Positions 43,674-54,383 of a DNA stretch of 64,000 nt are shown piece after piece (position 1 is the first letter of the stretch; the number at the start of each line of letters is the position of its first letter). The notes beneath the pieces were generated by a model. That model was not told the DNA's origin and did not search any database. It was given only the letters and a program-made list of their open reading frames with translations. A program made the translations under genes and the position numbers. The stretch is from Craterostigma plantagineum (Eukaryota; Streptophyta; Magnoliopsida; Lamiales; Linderniaceae), in contig JAPQWV010000655.1 of NCBI GenBank assembly GCA_027422505.1, forward strand, positions 62,001 to 126,000, given 5' to 3'.

Positions 43674-46001
43674 TCATTCTTTAGAGTCTACAGGTGCAAG
43701 TGCTTTGTGGCGAACGACAGAGAACAACGAGCAAAGTTCGACCCTAAAGCATTCGAAGCAACTTTCGTCGGGTATTCTTCAACCTCAAAAGCGTACCGAG
43801 TGTACATCAAGTCCAACCGCACGATCATGAAAAGCTATAACGGCACTTGTCACGAAGTGAACGCGATGGCTCCTGCACACCTCAGTTCAGGACCCGTGCC
43901 AAACCCGATGGCTTTTGAACAAACCAGTTCAGGACCCGTGCTTAACCCGTCAGCTTCTGAAGACAACATCTCAGAACCCGCATTCACTGGTGTGTTGGCA
44001 CAAATCAACAGAAGATGGCAACAACTCAGCAATCAACGCCAGACGAAGCACTAAGACTTGTGTTAGGAGACTTGGATTCCCTCTTTGAGCCTCTCACCGT
44101 CAATACTATACCCGACGAGGCCTATGTACCAAGTTCTTCAACAGTCCCTACCTCACCCGATTAAGATTTGCCACAGCACATTGAAGAACCTACCATGGGT
44201 GTTGAGGAAGAATCATCAGAGTAGCTTCCTGCCAGTGCAGATATGGAACTTCCCCACACAAATGAACAATCGGAGATCATTGGAAGTCTAGACCCACAAA
44301 TGGCTGATGCTTCATCTTCAGCTTTGCCACATGAGCGCCAGTGGATTAGAGCTCATCCGGTTGATCAAATAATTGGCGATCCTTCGAGCGGAGTAAGGAC
44401 ACGACATCAACATGGTCTTTTTAGCTGCTTCTTAAGCCAAAACGAGCCTACTAACGTAGAAGACGCACTACGAGATCCGGATTGGATATTTGCAATGAGG
44501 AATCAACCAATTCGAACGTGTTCAAGTGTTGAAATTAGTACCCCGTTCGCATGGGAAAACTATCATCGGGACAAAATGGGTATTCAAGAACAAGAAGAAT
44601 GAAGATGGCCAAGTGATCCGGAACAAGGCACGATTAGTTGCCAAGGGATACAACCAAAAGGAAGGCATTGACTACGACGAAACGTATGCTCATGTTGCCC
44701 AAATTGAGGCCATTCGTCTCTTTTTGGCTTACGCGGCTCATAAAGACTTCAAGGTCTATCAAATGAACGTTAAAACCGCCTTTCTCAACGGCGTACTTAA
44801 AGAAGAAGTCTATGTCGCTCAGCCTGATGGCTTCATTGATCAAGAACATCCCGATCACGTCTATCAATTGGATAAAGCTCTCTACGGACTAAAACAAGCC
44901 CCACGTGCTTGGTATGATGTCTTGAGCGAGTTCCTCGTAATGTCTGGATTTATTCGAGGAACAATCGATACGACCCTCTTCATCAAATGGCAGGACAAGG
45001 ATCTGATGGTCGTTCAAGTTTACGTCGACGACATCATTTTCGGTTCAACAAATCCACGGCTTTGCAAGAAGTTTGGAGATCTCATGAAGAGTAAATTCGA
45101 AATGAGCCACATGGGAGAGATGAAATTCTTCCTAGAACTTCAAGTCAGGTAGCATGGAATATTTATCAGTCAAACAAAGTACATTAAGGACATCCTGAAA
45201 AAGTTCCATCAAGATCAGAGCAAACCTCCCAGCACTCCCATGTCAGCAAGCTGCAAGATGGATGCCGATCCCACGGGAAAATCGGTCGACATCACACTCT
45301 ACCGCAGCATAATTGGATCTCTTCTCTATCTCACTTCGAGCCGGCCGGATATCATGTTTGCCACTTGTCTTTGTGCCCACTTCCAAGTTGATCCCAAAGA
45401 ATCCCACATGCTCGCGGTGAAGCACATTCTTTGCTACCTTAAGGGCGGATCTACCTTAGGACTATGGTATCCTAAAGGTACGAATTTCAAACATATCGGC
45501 TATACAGACGCTGATTATGCAGGTTGCGAATGGACAGGAAAAGTACCTCCGGTGGCAGCCGTTGCCGAATGGACAGGTTGCTCCCAGATGCTATGGATGC
45601 GGACTCAGCTTCACGACTATGGGTACAATTTAAATAATATACCCATATATAGTGATAGTCAAAGTGCCATTGCGATTACGTGCAATCCTGTTCACCATTC
45701 ACGCACGAATCACATAGACATTAGATATCACTTTATCAAAGATCACGTCGAAAAAGGCACCATTGACATGTACTTTGTGAACACGGAATATCAAGTAGCC
45801 AACATTTTCACCAAGGCATTGGATGAAAAACGATTCCAATTTCTTGTCGAAAAATGAGGCATGTTGAATCTCCCATGATATGTGCATTACCTAATCTTCT
45901 GTTCTATCACATGCTCTACTCTATGTGTTTTCCATGTTCACTTGTCTTATCGTGCGTGATAATAATAAAAAAACCTATACATATATCTATAGTAGAGGAG
46001 A

Positions 46002-46514
46002 ATGACGAGATCCTTTAGGATGATTCGGTCTAAGTCACGTAAAGTTTTTTCCGACATGCGACTGATTCAACTGCTTAATTCTGCCAGTCTAAGTCACAAT
46101 CTTGTGTCTAAAGGTCTTAAGTTTGCCACAATAGACGCAAAGCCACCTTTCAAATGTGAGCACTCTAGCCCTTCAATTTTTCTCACTTGGATCTATCTCT
46201 CGAGTGAAGTCACAGTTCAATTAAATGTCTTTTCTAGTGATACTCGGCTTCGCCCTTCTTTAGATCGTGAGGAAAATGATTTGGGGCATTTAGGCAGTTC
46301 CTCACTCGGCCTTTTCAAATCCTTTTCCATATCATACCCCTTAGTAATCCACTTTGGACCTTCTCTGACTTCCTTTTCTTCATTTGAAACCCATTTCAAC
46401 CTTCAACCTTCATTTGAAACCCATTTCACCTTCAACCGATTCTATTTTCGCCAAATGGTTGTTCAAACAAGAAAAGTAGGGGAGAAAAGTAAAAGAAAAC
46501 GAGAAGATGACTAA
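46002..46514 (+). other. Open frame after copia1 pol, possible start of an additional ORF
   Basis: A 170-codon frame with no clear domain. Its last 19 codons (MVVQTRKVGEKSKRKREDD) are basic and could be the N-terminus of a separate nuclear-targeted protein in the env position of a SIRE-like element, but a stop follows at once. A small duplication (TCATTTGAAACCCATTTCA at about 46379 and 46409) lies inside. Weak call. Confidence 0.25.
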
Positions 46515-46594
46515 AGAAGGCAATTCTCAACGCACAAAAACAGACCAAAGGAACCTGCTTTTCAAACTACCAAAAGAAGGCATGGATCCTGCTG

Positions 46595-46805
46595 TGAACT
46601 TCTCCGTCGATAATCTCGTACACTCGTCAGAACGGCTGGAAAGAGGAGCACCTCGAAGTGAACTTCTCCAACGATAATCCGGTCTTATATTGGGAAATGA
46701 GAAGAGGAGCACATCCTTGGGTACGAATTCCATAACCATGAACATTTACAAATTGATAATCTCTGAAACCTCTCTAGGGATTAAGAGAAGAGGAGCACGG
46801 TATCG
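46595..46805 (-). repeat. Inverted fragment related to solo LTR A1
   Basis: The reverse complement of this segment matches 5899-6105 closely: GAGGTTTCAGAGATTATC, GATTATCGTTGGAGAAGTTC, CTCCTCTTTCCAGCCGTTCT and GACGAGTGTACGAGATTATC occur in both. It is a piece of a long LTR of the same family, inserted or copied in the 3' region of copia1. Its outer limits (perhaps 46520-47330) could not be fixed. Confidence 0.7.
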
Positions 46806-48813
46806 GCCCAAGAACCAACAGGAAGAACTTTGCCTACGATAATCTCCTAGAGCCTCGTGGAGAAGTGGAGCTTCAGCTTGAGCATAAAAGGGATAACATA
46901 AGGGATGGGATTGAAAAGATGAAAAGTTCTATTTGCCGAAAGAAAAGAAGGAGACGGACGTAGAAATGGAAGACGATAAAGATAAACTCACCTTTTCCTA
47001 TAAATTTCCTTCCTCCCTAAGTCCTAGCCAAATTAAACCCTTAAAATTCCTTTGATTCCAAACGACGATCTCTAGCTTAGGTGAAATGATTAATTATGCC
47101 TTGATTATAGGAAAATTGACTTAAAATTTGCTTGTGTTGACTTGAGCGGTATATATATAAAATCCACGAGTCAAATATAATAAGAGCGCTAGAGTGAACT
47201 TACTGAGAGTTGTCGAAATGGATCACTTTATGATCTTAGGACTTTAGTTTGATGACTAGACTTGACAGCAGTGTGTCTTTCAAGTGTAATACGAAAACTT
47301 AGGCATGACGATCGTTGAAGCAAAATAATCTGACCCCATAATATTAAGATTAATATACATATGAAAATTATACATATATATATAGAAATACAATATTATA
47401 AAAAATAATAATAAAAAAATAAAAATAATTCGCACATTTTGAATGCATATTTAACTTGCATTGGCATTAAATTGATTAAAATGCAAATATTTGTTTTGCT
47501 CATACCCTCGCGCAAATCTGTATTACATGATTAGGGGAACATGTAACTAGTCTAAAGTGATTAATTGCGTGTTATATGATTGTTACTTGTATTGATTTGC
47601 ATAATTACGTGATAAATCGATACATGTGCACTATTTGAGGGGGAGCATCTACAATGACTCCATGTTTTTGAGCTCCAAATATTTTTAATGTTCTTTCTTT
47701 AAGTGTTGCAGAAATCTTTCATTTTTTATTCGCTTTGGACAACGCTTAAATAAGGAGGACTTCTCAAATCTTCATGACTGTGGACTCAAGACATTGGTAA
47801 AACAATTCAGGGGAGCCTTATTAGAATTACTTCTTAATTAACTACAAAAAAAAAATTCTCGACATTTTGCTCTAAGTACTGCAGAATATCGGAGATCAAT
47901 CTTGGAGCCAGATGTCATTTCTTCGGAAATACAGTGAGTTAATTGCACTTTCGTTTATACTTAGAAGAAGTAATTTTGTGGATTAATTTTAAAATTTAGG
48001 ATCAATCTAAAAAATCAACGAAAACTTACTATCTAGAAACTCGGGTGAATTTGGTAATTTTCAATCACAGTTTCTCGAGCAAAAATTGATTTGGGACCAA
48101 GTGTTAATTTACGCTCTCAAAAAAAAATTGACGAGCGAAAATTACACATGAATCAAATGAAAATTTTCGATCGGATTTTGTCGAGCGCATATTCAAACAG
48201 TAAACAAAGACAGTTTCTCGATCGTAAGTTTCTCGCTCGCAAATAGTAATGGGCTTGAATTTCACTGAGTCTCACAAAAACGTCTAATCAGCCCAAAATT
48301 AAACGAAATCATTACTTGCTGTCGAAAAATCCCTAAATACACGCTAAAACCCTCGATCGCAAAAATCAACAGTCAAAATTCTCGAGCGAAAAACTTCTTC
48401 TCCGAAAAGACGAACGTCAAAATCTTCAAAATCTTTCAATTTTTCATTTGACTTTCGTCTTTAGAAGGTAGATTTGCTTTCTGTTAGGGTTTATCGTGCA
48501 TTTAAAGTAGATTTGCATCTGTATTTTGGAATATTTCGCATGATTTTGTGATTATTTCTCGATTGTTCGTATTCTGAGAATTCGAACTCTTGTTTGCAGG
48601 ATTTTAGACCTTCTCTAAGTATAATCTAGGTTAAAAACTGCATAATAGGGTAGTTTCGATGTTTCTTGATCATTATGAGTGAGTATAACTTTGATTTTCT
48701 GCGTTACTAGTGTTCGATTGAAAGATAAGACTAAACTGGGGTTCAAACTTTTAAACGCGTCGAAGACCTTTCTCGCTCGCAAACAGTTACAATTGAATCT
48801 CAATTTGATTAAG
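46806..48813 (+). other. 3' noncoding region of copia1
   Basis: AT-rich to 47.6 kb, with dinucleotide-like TA runs near 47.36 kb. A polypurine run, GAGGGGGAGC, is at about 47637. From 47860 onwards CTCGAGCG, CTCGATCG and TTTCTCGCTCG phrases dominate, like the leader of this element. No 3' LTR seen. Confidence 0.5.
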
Positions 48814-49510
48814 TCACTGTTTGAACGTAAAAGAGTTTCGATCGCTAACCTTTTGATTTGCCACTTCGGAGCAGCGCAGTAGCCTCATCTTTCCCTTGTA
48901 GTTCGAGTAAGCGACCGCCGGAACATCTCCGTCGATCACATCGCCCTCTCGATATTCGTCTGCGCTCTTGAAAGATGGGCGAGTCAGGTTCTCCTCCACC
49001 GCCTTTTGCAGATCGTGGGAGGCGAAGTATCTCACTTGTCGGAGCATGTGTCGCTTGAGAGCCACGTAGCCCATGGTGACCAGTTCAGCCCGTACGAGAT
49101 GTCCAGAACTTCTGAGGACGAGTCTGAACTGTTTCATGGATTCCAGCATGCTGTACAGATCACCCAGGCGCAGAAATTTGAAGTCCGCCTCGCTTACTTC
49201 ACAGTAGCTCTCATCCTGCCTCATCACCGTGAACACTGGATAGTGGACACGTCCTTTTGACTCCTGGCGAATGTCAGTGACTTTGCAGATGGGAGCCCGA
49301 TTCATCTCAAGAGCGAAGTTTTCTTCATCGGACAGCGTCCGCTTTGTGCACTGTGGCAAAGAAGGCTCCATCGATAGAGCTTCTTCTTCTCCTCGCTCCA
49401 GTTTTGGACATTCATCAGCTCATACTCATCGAAGTCCGTGATTATCCGCTCCTTTCACCGCCAGATCCTCTTTCTGATCTCTTCTTGGAATGGTGCGGTG
49501 ATCTTATTGT
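48814..49510 (-). pseudogene. C-terminal part of the copia2 additional ORF
   Basis: A 185-codon frame (48814-49371) with VHYPVFTVMRQDESYCEVSE, FKFLRLGDLYSMLESMK and YVALKRHMLRQVRYFASHDL. The block of a basic strand, RXD, then F..L...DL..ML is also found at the end of additional ORFs of SIRE-like elements in some plants, from memory of such proteins. 49372-49510 encodes related text in another frame, so a frameshift separates it from the middle part. Role unknown; some call such ORFs env-like, but I see no signal peptide or membrane segment. Confidence 0.6.
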
Positions 49511-49514
49511 TTTC

Positions 49515-51294
49515 TCACGGTGCTTCCGGTATATCCGCCGTGGGCACATCCGGTTGAGCAGCAGGAGTCTCAGCTTGCTGCGCTTGAAATTGTAGGATGC
49601 TCTCGAGCTCGACGGGTTCGGCGTCGTACTCCTCTCCGTTCTCGTTGTCTGCAGTGTTGATCAGCGTAAGTGAAGCTTCCTTTAGCAGACGTCGAGCATT
49701 TTCCACCAACTTCCTGGCTGCTACTGCATCGGCGGGTGTGTACAACCATTCATCGTTAAAGATGTAGGCCTCGATCTCATTCTGCGCGCAGTAGAAGTCC
49801 TCGGGAGGCACGTTGGGGTCGGTATTGAGAGGGGTAGAGCAGTGTAGCGGCGAGGGTGTTGCGTCAGAGGAGTTAGTGGATTGTGGGGATAGTTGTGGTG
49901 GAGATTCTGGTGGCTCGGTTGAGGTGATGGTTTTGGCGAGGATGATTCGGGTGTCGGGTGGTGTAGATGTGGTGGTGGCCTCTAATGTCGATGTGACGGT
50001 TAGATGTTCCGAGATGGTAGTAGGTGGTGGTGAGGGTGATTTGGCTAGTGACTCGGGGTTAATAGGGTGGGATTTTTGGCTAGTGGGGTGTGAGGTTTCT
50101 GTTGCGGGCGTCGTTTCAGGTGCAGAGGAGGAAGGCGGCGTCGATTGCACGGGTTCTTGAGATTGTGATCCTTGCTGCCTATTCTCCCCCTCGGGGCGAT
50201 CTTGATCATCGTCTTGATCGCCGCGCCTGATCCCGCTGGACTCGCCTTGAGTGCGGCAAGTCATTGGTTGAGTCATGATTTTCTTCATTTGTTGTTCCTC
50301 CTCGTCGAGTTCCGTCATTGATTCGAATCTTGCTCGTAGAATGTAGAATAGCTCCTTTGCGGAAATGGAGGAGAGAACAGCTTCTGCGTCCACATTTTGC
50401 GTGGGTGGTGGCGTCTCCGGGGCCACACCTTTGCCTTTGTCGATGGTGGACGCATCAAGACGCACATAGACTTTATCGAGGATGGACGCCTCAAGAGTCT
50501 TTGCAAACTCTTGAAGACGAGTCTCTAGAGCGGTCTCGGTGACGAACTGGGGTAAGTTTAACAAGTTGGAATCACGGAGAAATCCAACTGACACCGAATC
50601 GGAGAAGATAGCCGATCGGCCGCCCGTTTGCACAGGACGGGAAAAGAAGGGGTCACTAAGACTTCCCGTTGGCATCATCGATGAGACAGACTCAAACGAA
50701 TGATGGCCTAGGCTCACGGTTGTTGTGATGTTAGCCGTGCTAGGTCTTCCGCTCTCAGTCACAGAGACATCACCGAGCATTCTGACAGAATCACGAAGAC
50801 TCTATAGTGCAGTAGAAGGTGTATGTGTCCTAGAAACATATGAAATTATGGGGAGTGAGGGCACTAGACTCGATGTGAATGAAGAGGATGCAGTATGAGG
50901 CGGGGAACTGCTTTTTCAACATCGACGATCTCCAAGTGGGATGTCGATGGCATATGTGGCCCTCGTCGAATGAAATATCTTCCTGTAGAGAGGAAGATAA
51001 GTGGATTGGTGAGGTCGTTTGCGTGGTTGAGCCAAATGCCACGTCTTCTACTCGGGAGGTGAACACGTCACCTCCTGTACTTATGGGTTGGGCTCGGCTT
51101 GTTTGTGACTGAGGAGGTCGATCATGTTTCTGTTTTGATCGATGCTCCATGGTGCGGCTTACGTCATCCTCACGCGACCGTTTTTTCGGTACGCGGGTGG
51201 AAGAGAATGCGGCGCGACTCGACAATTTTTGAGAAGTGGTGGAGGGGTTTAGGCTAGTCCCGGGGTTAGGAGCAATGGGGTTGATCTGCTCCAT
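49515..51294 (-). pseudogene. Middle, Ser/Thr/Pro-rich part of the copia2 additional ORF
   Basis: The 421-codon frame 49515-50780 starts MLGDVSVTES and has a helical stretch (TALETRLQEFAKTLEASILD), FYILRARFESMTELDEEEQQ, a long low-complexity segment rich in Ser, Thr, Pro and Glu (about residues 195-320), then a conserved-looking FYCAQNEIEAYIFNDEWLY and an acidic tail. The 155-codon frame upstream (50830-51294) is basic with KKRSREDD, a possible nuclear signal. A stop and frame change separate them. Probably disordered in the middle. Predicted length across pieces is about 570 codons. Confidence 0.6.
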
Positions 51295-52327
51295 AGGGAC
51301 AATGGATAGTGGACGGGGACTATCGCGGAATGAAGCGGTGGAGGCGCGATAATCTCGAACGTGTTGGTTTGTTGGGTTGGCATATGCGAGGACTTCGTCC
51401 GGATGATCATTGCGTGTTTATCTTTCGCAGGAGTGTTTTTCTTGGCGAACTTCTCGACGATGGGGATCACGAAATGTTCAGTCGCCGGGCGGATGCGGAT
51501 TCGGGTGGAGTGCATGCGGAAGTGTTTGATGAGCGCTGGGAGCCATCGCATGTAGGGTACGAAGCGGTTCTTGACGTCCTTGGCGATTTCCCGATCGCGA
51601 CGTTGAATCATGGAGACGAGATCCATCCAGATGATCTCAGCGTAGTTGTACTTGCGGTTGTGTGCGATGCCGGTTAGGATGGTAAGGATCTGGTGGTTCC
51701 CGCGGTCCTAACCAACATGCTTGCCTGACATGCATTTGTTCACTAAGAGGTACAGGGTCCGCCAGGGTTGAGGTAGGTTGCGTGTGGTGACTTCACTGAG
51801 GACAGTGGGCCTTTCTTCTTCTTGTTTTCAGGTTGATAGCCCAATCTGTCGATGTCGTCGGTGAGTTGTTCGTGTGTCGGAAGTGGTTCATAAGGTGAGT
51901 AGGTTGGTAGTTGAAGTACATCTTTGAGAATCTTGCGGGTGAGGACTACGGTTTCTTGATCGATGTCGGCGGACATAGCTGAGGCTTTGAAGTGTGGTCC
52001 AGCAATCTGCAGTGTGTGCCAAAATTGTTGGAGATAGACTTGGGGTTCTGGTTCGCCATGAGTGAGGGCGTGTCGGAGGGGATGTCCATTGAGGATCTCA
52101 ATGATAATGGGGGCATCGCACCGAAAGTTGTCCAAGTCCACCATGTAATTGTTTGGGATCAAGGCAGCCCATCGACTTGTGGGGAAGACCTGCTCGATTG
52201 GTGGAACGTATGTCAGCGTGTTTAGCTCGATACGAGCGACGTCCCTTTGAATTGTTGCGGCCTCAAGTGCCTCAAGTGCTTCTTGGTTTGTGTTAGTCAT
52301 ATCTGTGCTTGACAGAAATTGCAGCAT
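51249..52327 (-). pseudogene. N-terminal domain of the copia2 additional ORF
   Basis: The start at 52327 or the in-frame methionine at 52300 (MTNTNQEALEAL) opens the ORF. Key phrases: VPPIEQVFPTSRWAALIPNN, IIIEILNGHPLRHALTH, VYLQQFWHTL, DIDQETVVLTRKILKDVLQL and IDRLGY. Similar text (LNAHP...ALT...QFW, then DGKKV...L.LP) occurs in extra ORFs of SIRE-like elements of some eudicots as I remember them. After a frame break near 51.77 kb and a stop near 51.71 kb the domain continues with ILTGIAHNRKYNYAEIIWMD, LVSMIQRR and RFVPYMRWLPALIKHF. Function unknown. Confidence 0.65.
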
Positions 52328-52786
52328 GATTAGTACGGACTAACTTGCGAGAATATGGATATAGGTAAGAAATGGGTAAATCAATAAAATGAAGTATAGA
52401 AGTGCCCAAAATCGTAAAGGTAGAAATAAAATTAAAATTCAAGCTAACAAGAGTCCTTTTGAAATAGAGTTGTTAAGATTGACTGATGGTCATGTGATTG
52501 CGAGTTTCGACAGTTTTTAGGAAATTAAAATTAATTTTTCCGATACTTAGAAAATTTTTCAGGATTGAAGGTGTTCATGTGATATGAGAAAAATTTTGGT
52601 AAATGAGCTAGCCGAAGACAATTTTCGCATGTAGTGTAGAATTTCGCATGTAGGGAAAGTTCTCGCAAGTTAAGGAAATTTTCGCATTCAGTGGAAAATT
52701 TCGCATGTAGTGGGAACAATCGCAGATTATGAAATTTCACAAGTTATCAAAAATTTTCGCATGTAATGGAAATTTCGCTAATTATC

Positions 52787-53085
52787 ACACATAGACAAGT
52801 CGAGAGAAATTTTCGCAGATGGTGTAACATTTCGCATGTAGTGTTAAAGTTTCGCAGATTATAACACATAGGCATGCCGAGAAAATTTTCGCAGATAGAG
52901 TAAGATTTCGCATGTATGGAAATTTTCGCAAAATTTAACTCATAGACATGCTGGGAAAATATTCGCATATGGTGTAACATTTCGCATGTAGTGTTTTTCG
53001 CAGATTATAACACATAGGCATGCCGAGAAAATTTTCGCAGATAGAGTAAGGTTTCGCATGTATGGAAATTTTCAAGCTATCCAAA
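52787..53085 (-). repeat. Tandem array of about 75 bp, four units, in the copia2 3' spacer
   Basis: ACATAGACA or ACATAGGCATGCCGAGAAAA starts units at 52787, 52864, 52941 and 53011. Each continues TTTTCGCAGAT, a GTAACATTTCGCATG or GTAAGATTTCGCATG phrase. Units 2 and 4 are nearly identical, and so are 1 and 3, suggesting a higher-order pair of about 148 bp. Confidence 0.8.
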
Positions 53086-53289
53086 AATTTTCGTAAGTTT
53101 TGAATTTTTCTCAAGTGATGAAAGTTTCGCGGAGTGATAAAGCTTTGAAGAAAATCTTCTCAAGTGATATAATTTCTCGGGATGAAATTTCTTAGTTTTG
53201 ACAAGTGAAAAAAAAATTCTCGGATTGATAATTTTTGCAGATTGAGAAAGTTTCGTGATCCGCGATGACACATGTAAGGGTTGAGAAAT

Positions 53290-53595
53290 TCTTGAACCAC
53301 TGTAGCTGCGAAAGAATTAATTAGCATGGATCCGAGAAAAAAAAATTTAAGTTTGCGCATTGAGAAATTTTTCGTCATTGTAGTTGCGAAGATAGTGAAG
53401 ATGCGAAAAGAAGTGAGGTGTTATGAACGTTTCGTGGGGCATGACTCACTGTAGCAGCAAAAGTTAAGAAAAAGGATTTTCTCGAATGAAACATTCGCGG
53501 GACCTCACACACTGTAGCAGCGAAATTTGATGCAAGAAAATTTCTCGGATAAAAATTTCGCGGAACCTTACTCACTGTAGCAGCGAAAATCTAAC
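53290..53595 (-). repeat. Dispersed CACTGTAGCAGCGAAA motif
   Basis: Five copies at irregular spacing: near 53299 (CACTGTAGCTGCGAAA), 53377 (degenerate), 53447, 53508 and 53573. They lie in the noncoding spacer of copia2. Confidence 0.7.
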
Positions 53596-54383
53596 GTCTA
53601 AAGCATTTTTTCTGAAAATTTTCTCCGTGAAGAACACTGTGCGAAAACATACGAAACGACGCTATGATTTTTGCCTTGGAACCACTCAAATCTTAACCAA
53701 AATGCAATAAACTGGACTCAATCGACTCAAAATGGGACGGGCAATACACATTTGGGGGTTTTAAACACCAAAATCCTAATATGCGTCCGATTTAAAGCCG
53801 AGAAAATTTAATTTTAAACCTAAAAATTTTAACAGAATGGGACAAAAACATGATTAAACGAACGGAAATTGGTTATTTAGGATGTATTCATATCGAAAAG
53901 CTGATTTTGACGACGGAGTACGCAGAAAAACAGATTTTGAAGGCAGGTTCGAGGAAGACGACGACGCGAAAGTTTGAGAAATTTTTGAAAAGTAGGGTGC
54001 GAAATTTTTGAATTTTTTTCGGGAGTTTATAGAATTGTGAAAAACGTTAAGTGTTTTTGGGGTTTTGTGACTGTTCATGCGAGATTTTGAGTTAATGGGC
54101 CGAAATTCGTGGGCTTGGTCAAAATTGGGTCCAATTGGTGTTTAATCGGTCAAATATTGGCCCCGTTTGACCAATAATTAAAATTTCAACCCAAAATTCA
54201 GTTGGTCCAATTTTGACTCCGTTTGACCAAAATTAAAATTTTAATCCCTCGTAGGCAAAATAAGAAACTCCCCCTTAATCGAAAACTCCCCCTTAAGAGA
54301 CATAATTCATAAGACACATAGAAAATGGAGTAAAGTGAAGAGAAATATGTACACTTTATCAAAGTTCGTGTAGGGTCGATTGA
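53596..54383 (-). other. Noncoding spacer with polypurine-like tracts after copia2 RNase H
   Basis: Two AAGGGGGAGT tracts (minus strand) lie at about 54265-54295, the usual place for a copia polypurine tract just after RNase H. Yet no LTR follows; the spacer and additional ORF follow instead. No other gene. Confidence 0.55.

Larger units (their letters stand above)
40974..45857 (+). pseudogene. Copia1 pol: end of integrase, RT and RNase H, split by a solo LTR
   Basis: 40974-41022 encodes an integrase segment (NKTLYEIVNKRVPNIS). The frame resumes after the solo LTR with CKCFVANDRE, FDPKAFEATFVGYS and KAYRVYIKSN. RT follows: [35 protein letters not shown], motif A as [12 protein letters not shown] and [12 protein letters not shown] stop follows FLELQVR at 45150. 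RNase H continues in 45240-45857 (YLTSSRPDIMFAT, HIGYTDADYAGCEW, IYSDSQSAIAI, HHSRTNHIDIRYHFI, ANIFTKALDEKRF). Motif A has Asn in place of the catalytic Asp, and RNase H lacks about 30 residues with the conserved Glu between GCEWTGK and CSQMLWMRTQL. Non-functional SIRE-like pol. Confidence 0.9.
30868..48860 (+). mobile_element. Ty1/copia SIRE-like element with nested insertions (copia1)
   Basis: Order on the plus strand: 5' LTR (30868-31178), primer site (31181-31192), a long leader (to 32267), gag (to 33413), then the truncated Tekay element. Integrase end resumes at 40974, is interrupted by a solo LTR (41023-43673), and continues through RT and RNase H to 45857. A long 3' region to about 48.86 kb follows, with GAGGGGGAGC at about 47637. 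Protease and most of integrase are deleted. No 3' LTR was found. The right edge is set where the TTTCTCG-rich noncoding text gives way to minus-strand coding sequence of copia2. Confidence 0.75.

Noticed and set aside
49813..51677. Plus-strand Gly/Val-rich ORFs opposite the copia2 additional ORF
   Set aside because: The opposite strand is low-complexity Ser/Thr/Pro coding; these frames show no domain.
48814..52327. Additional ORF as an antisense gene of copia1
   Set aside because: Possible, but it follows copia2 pol in the same orientation, the arrangement remembered for related elements; the antisense reading was not preferred.
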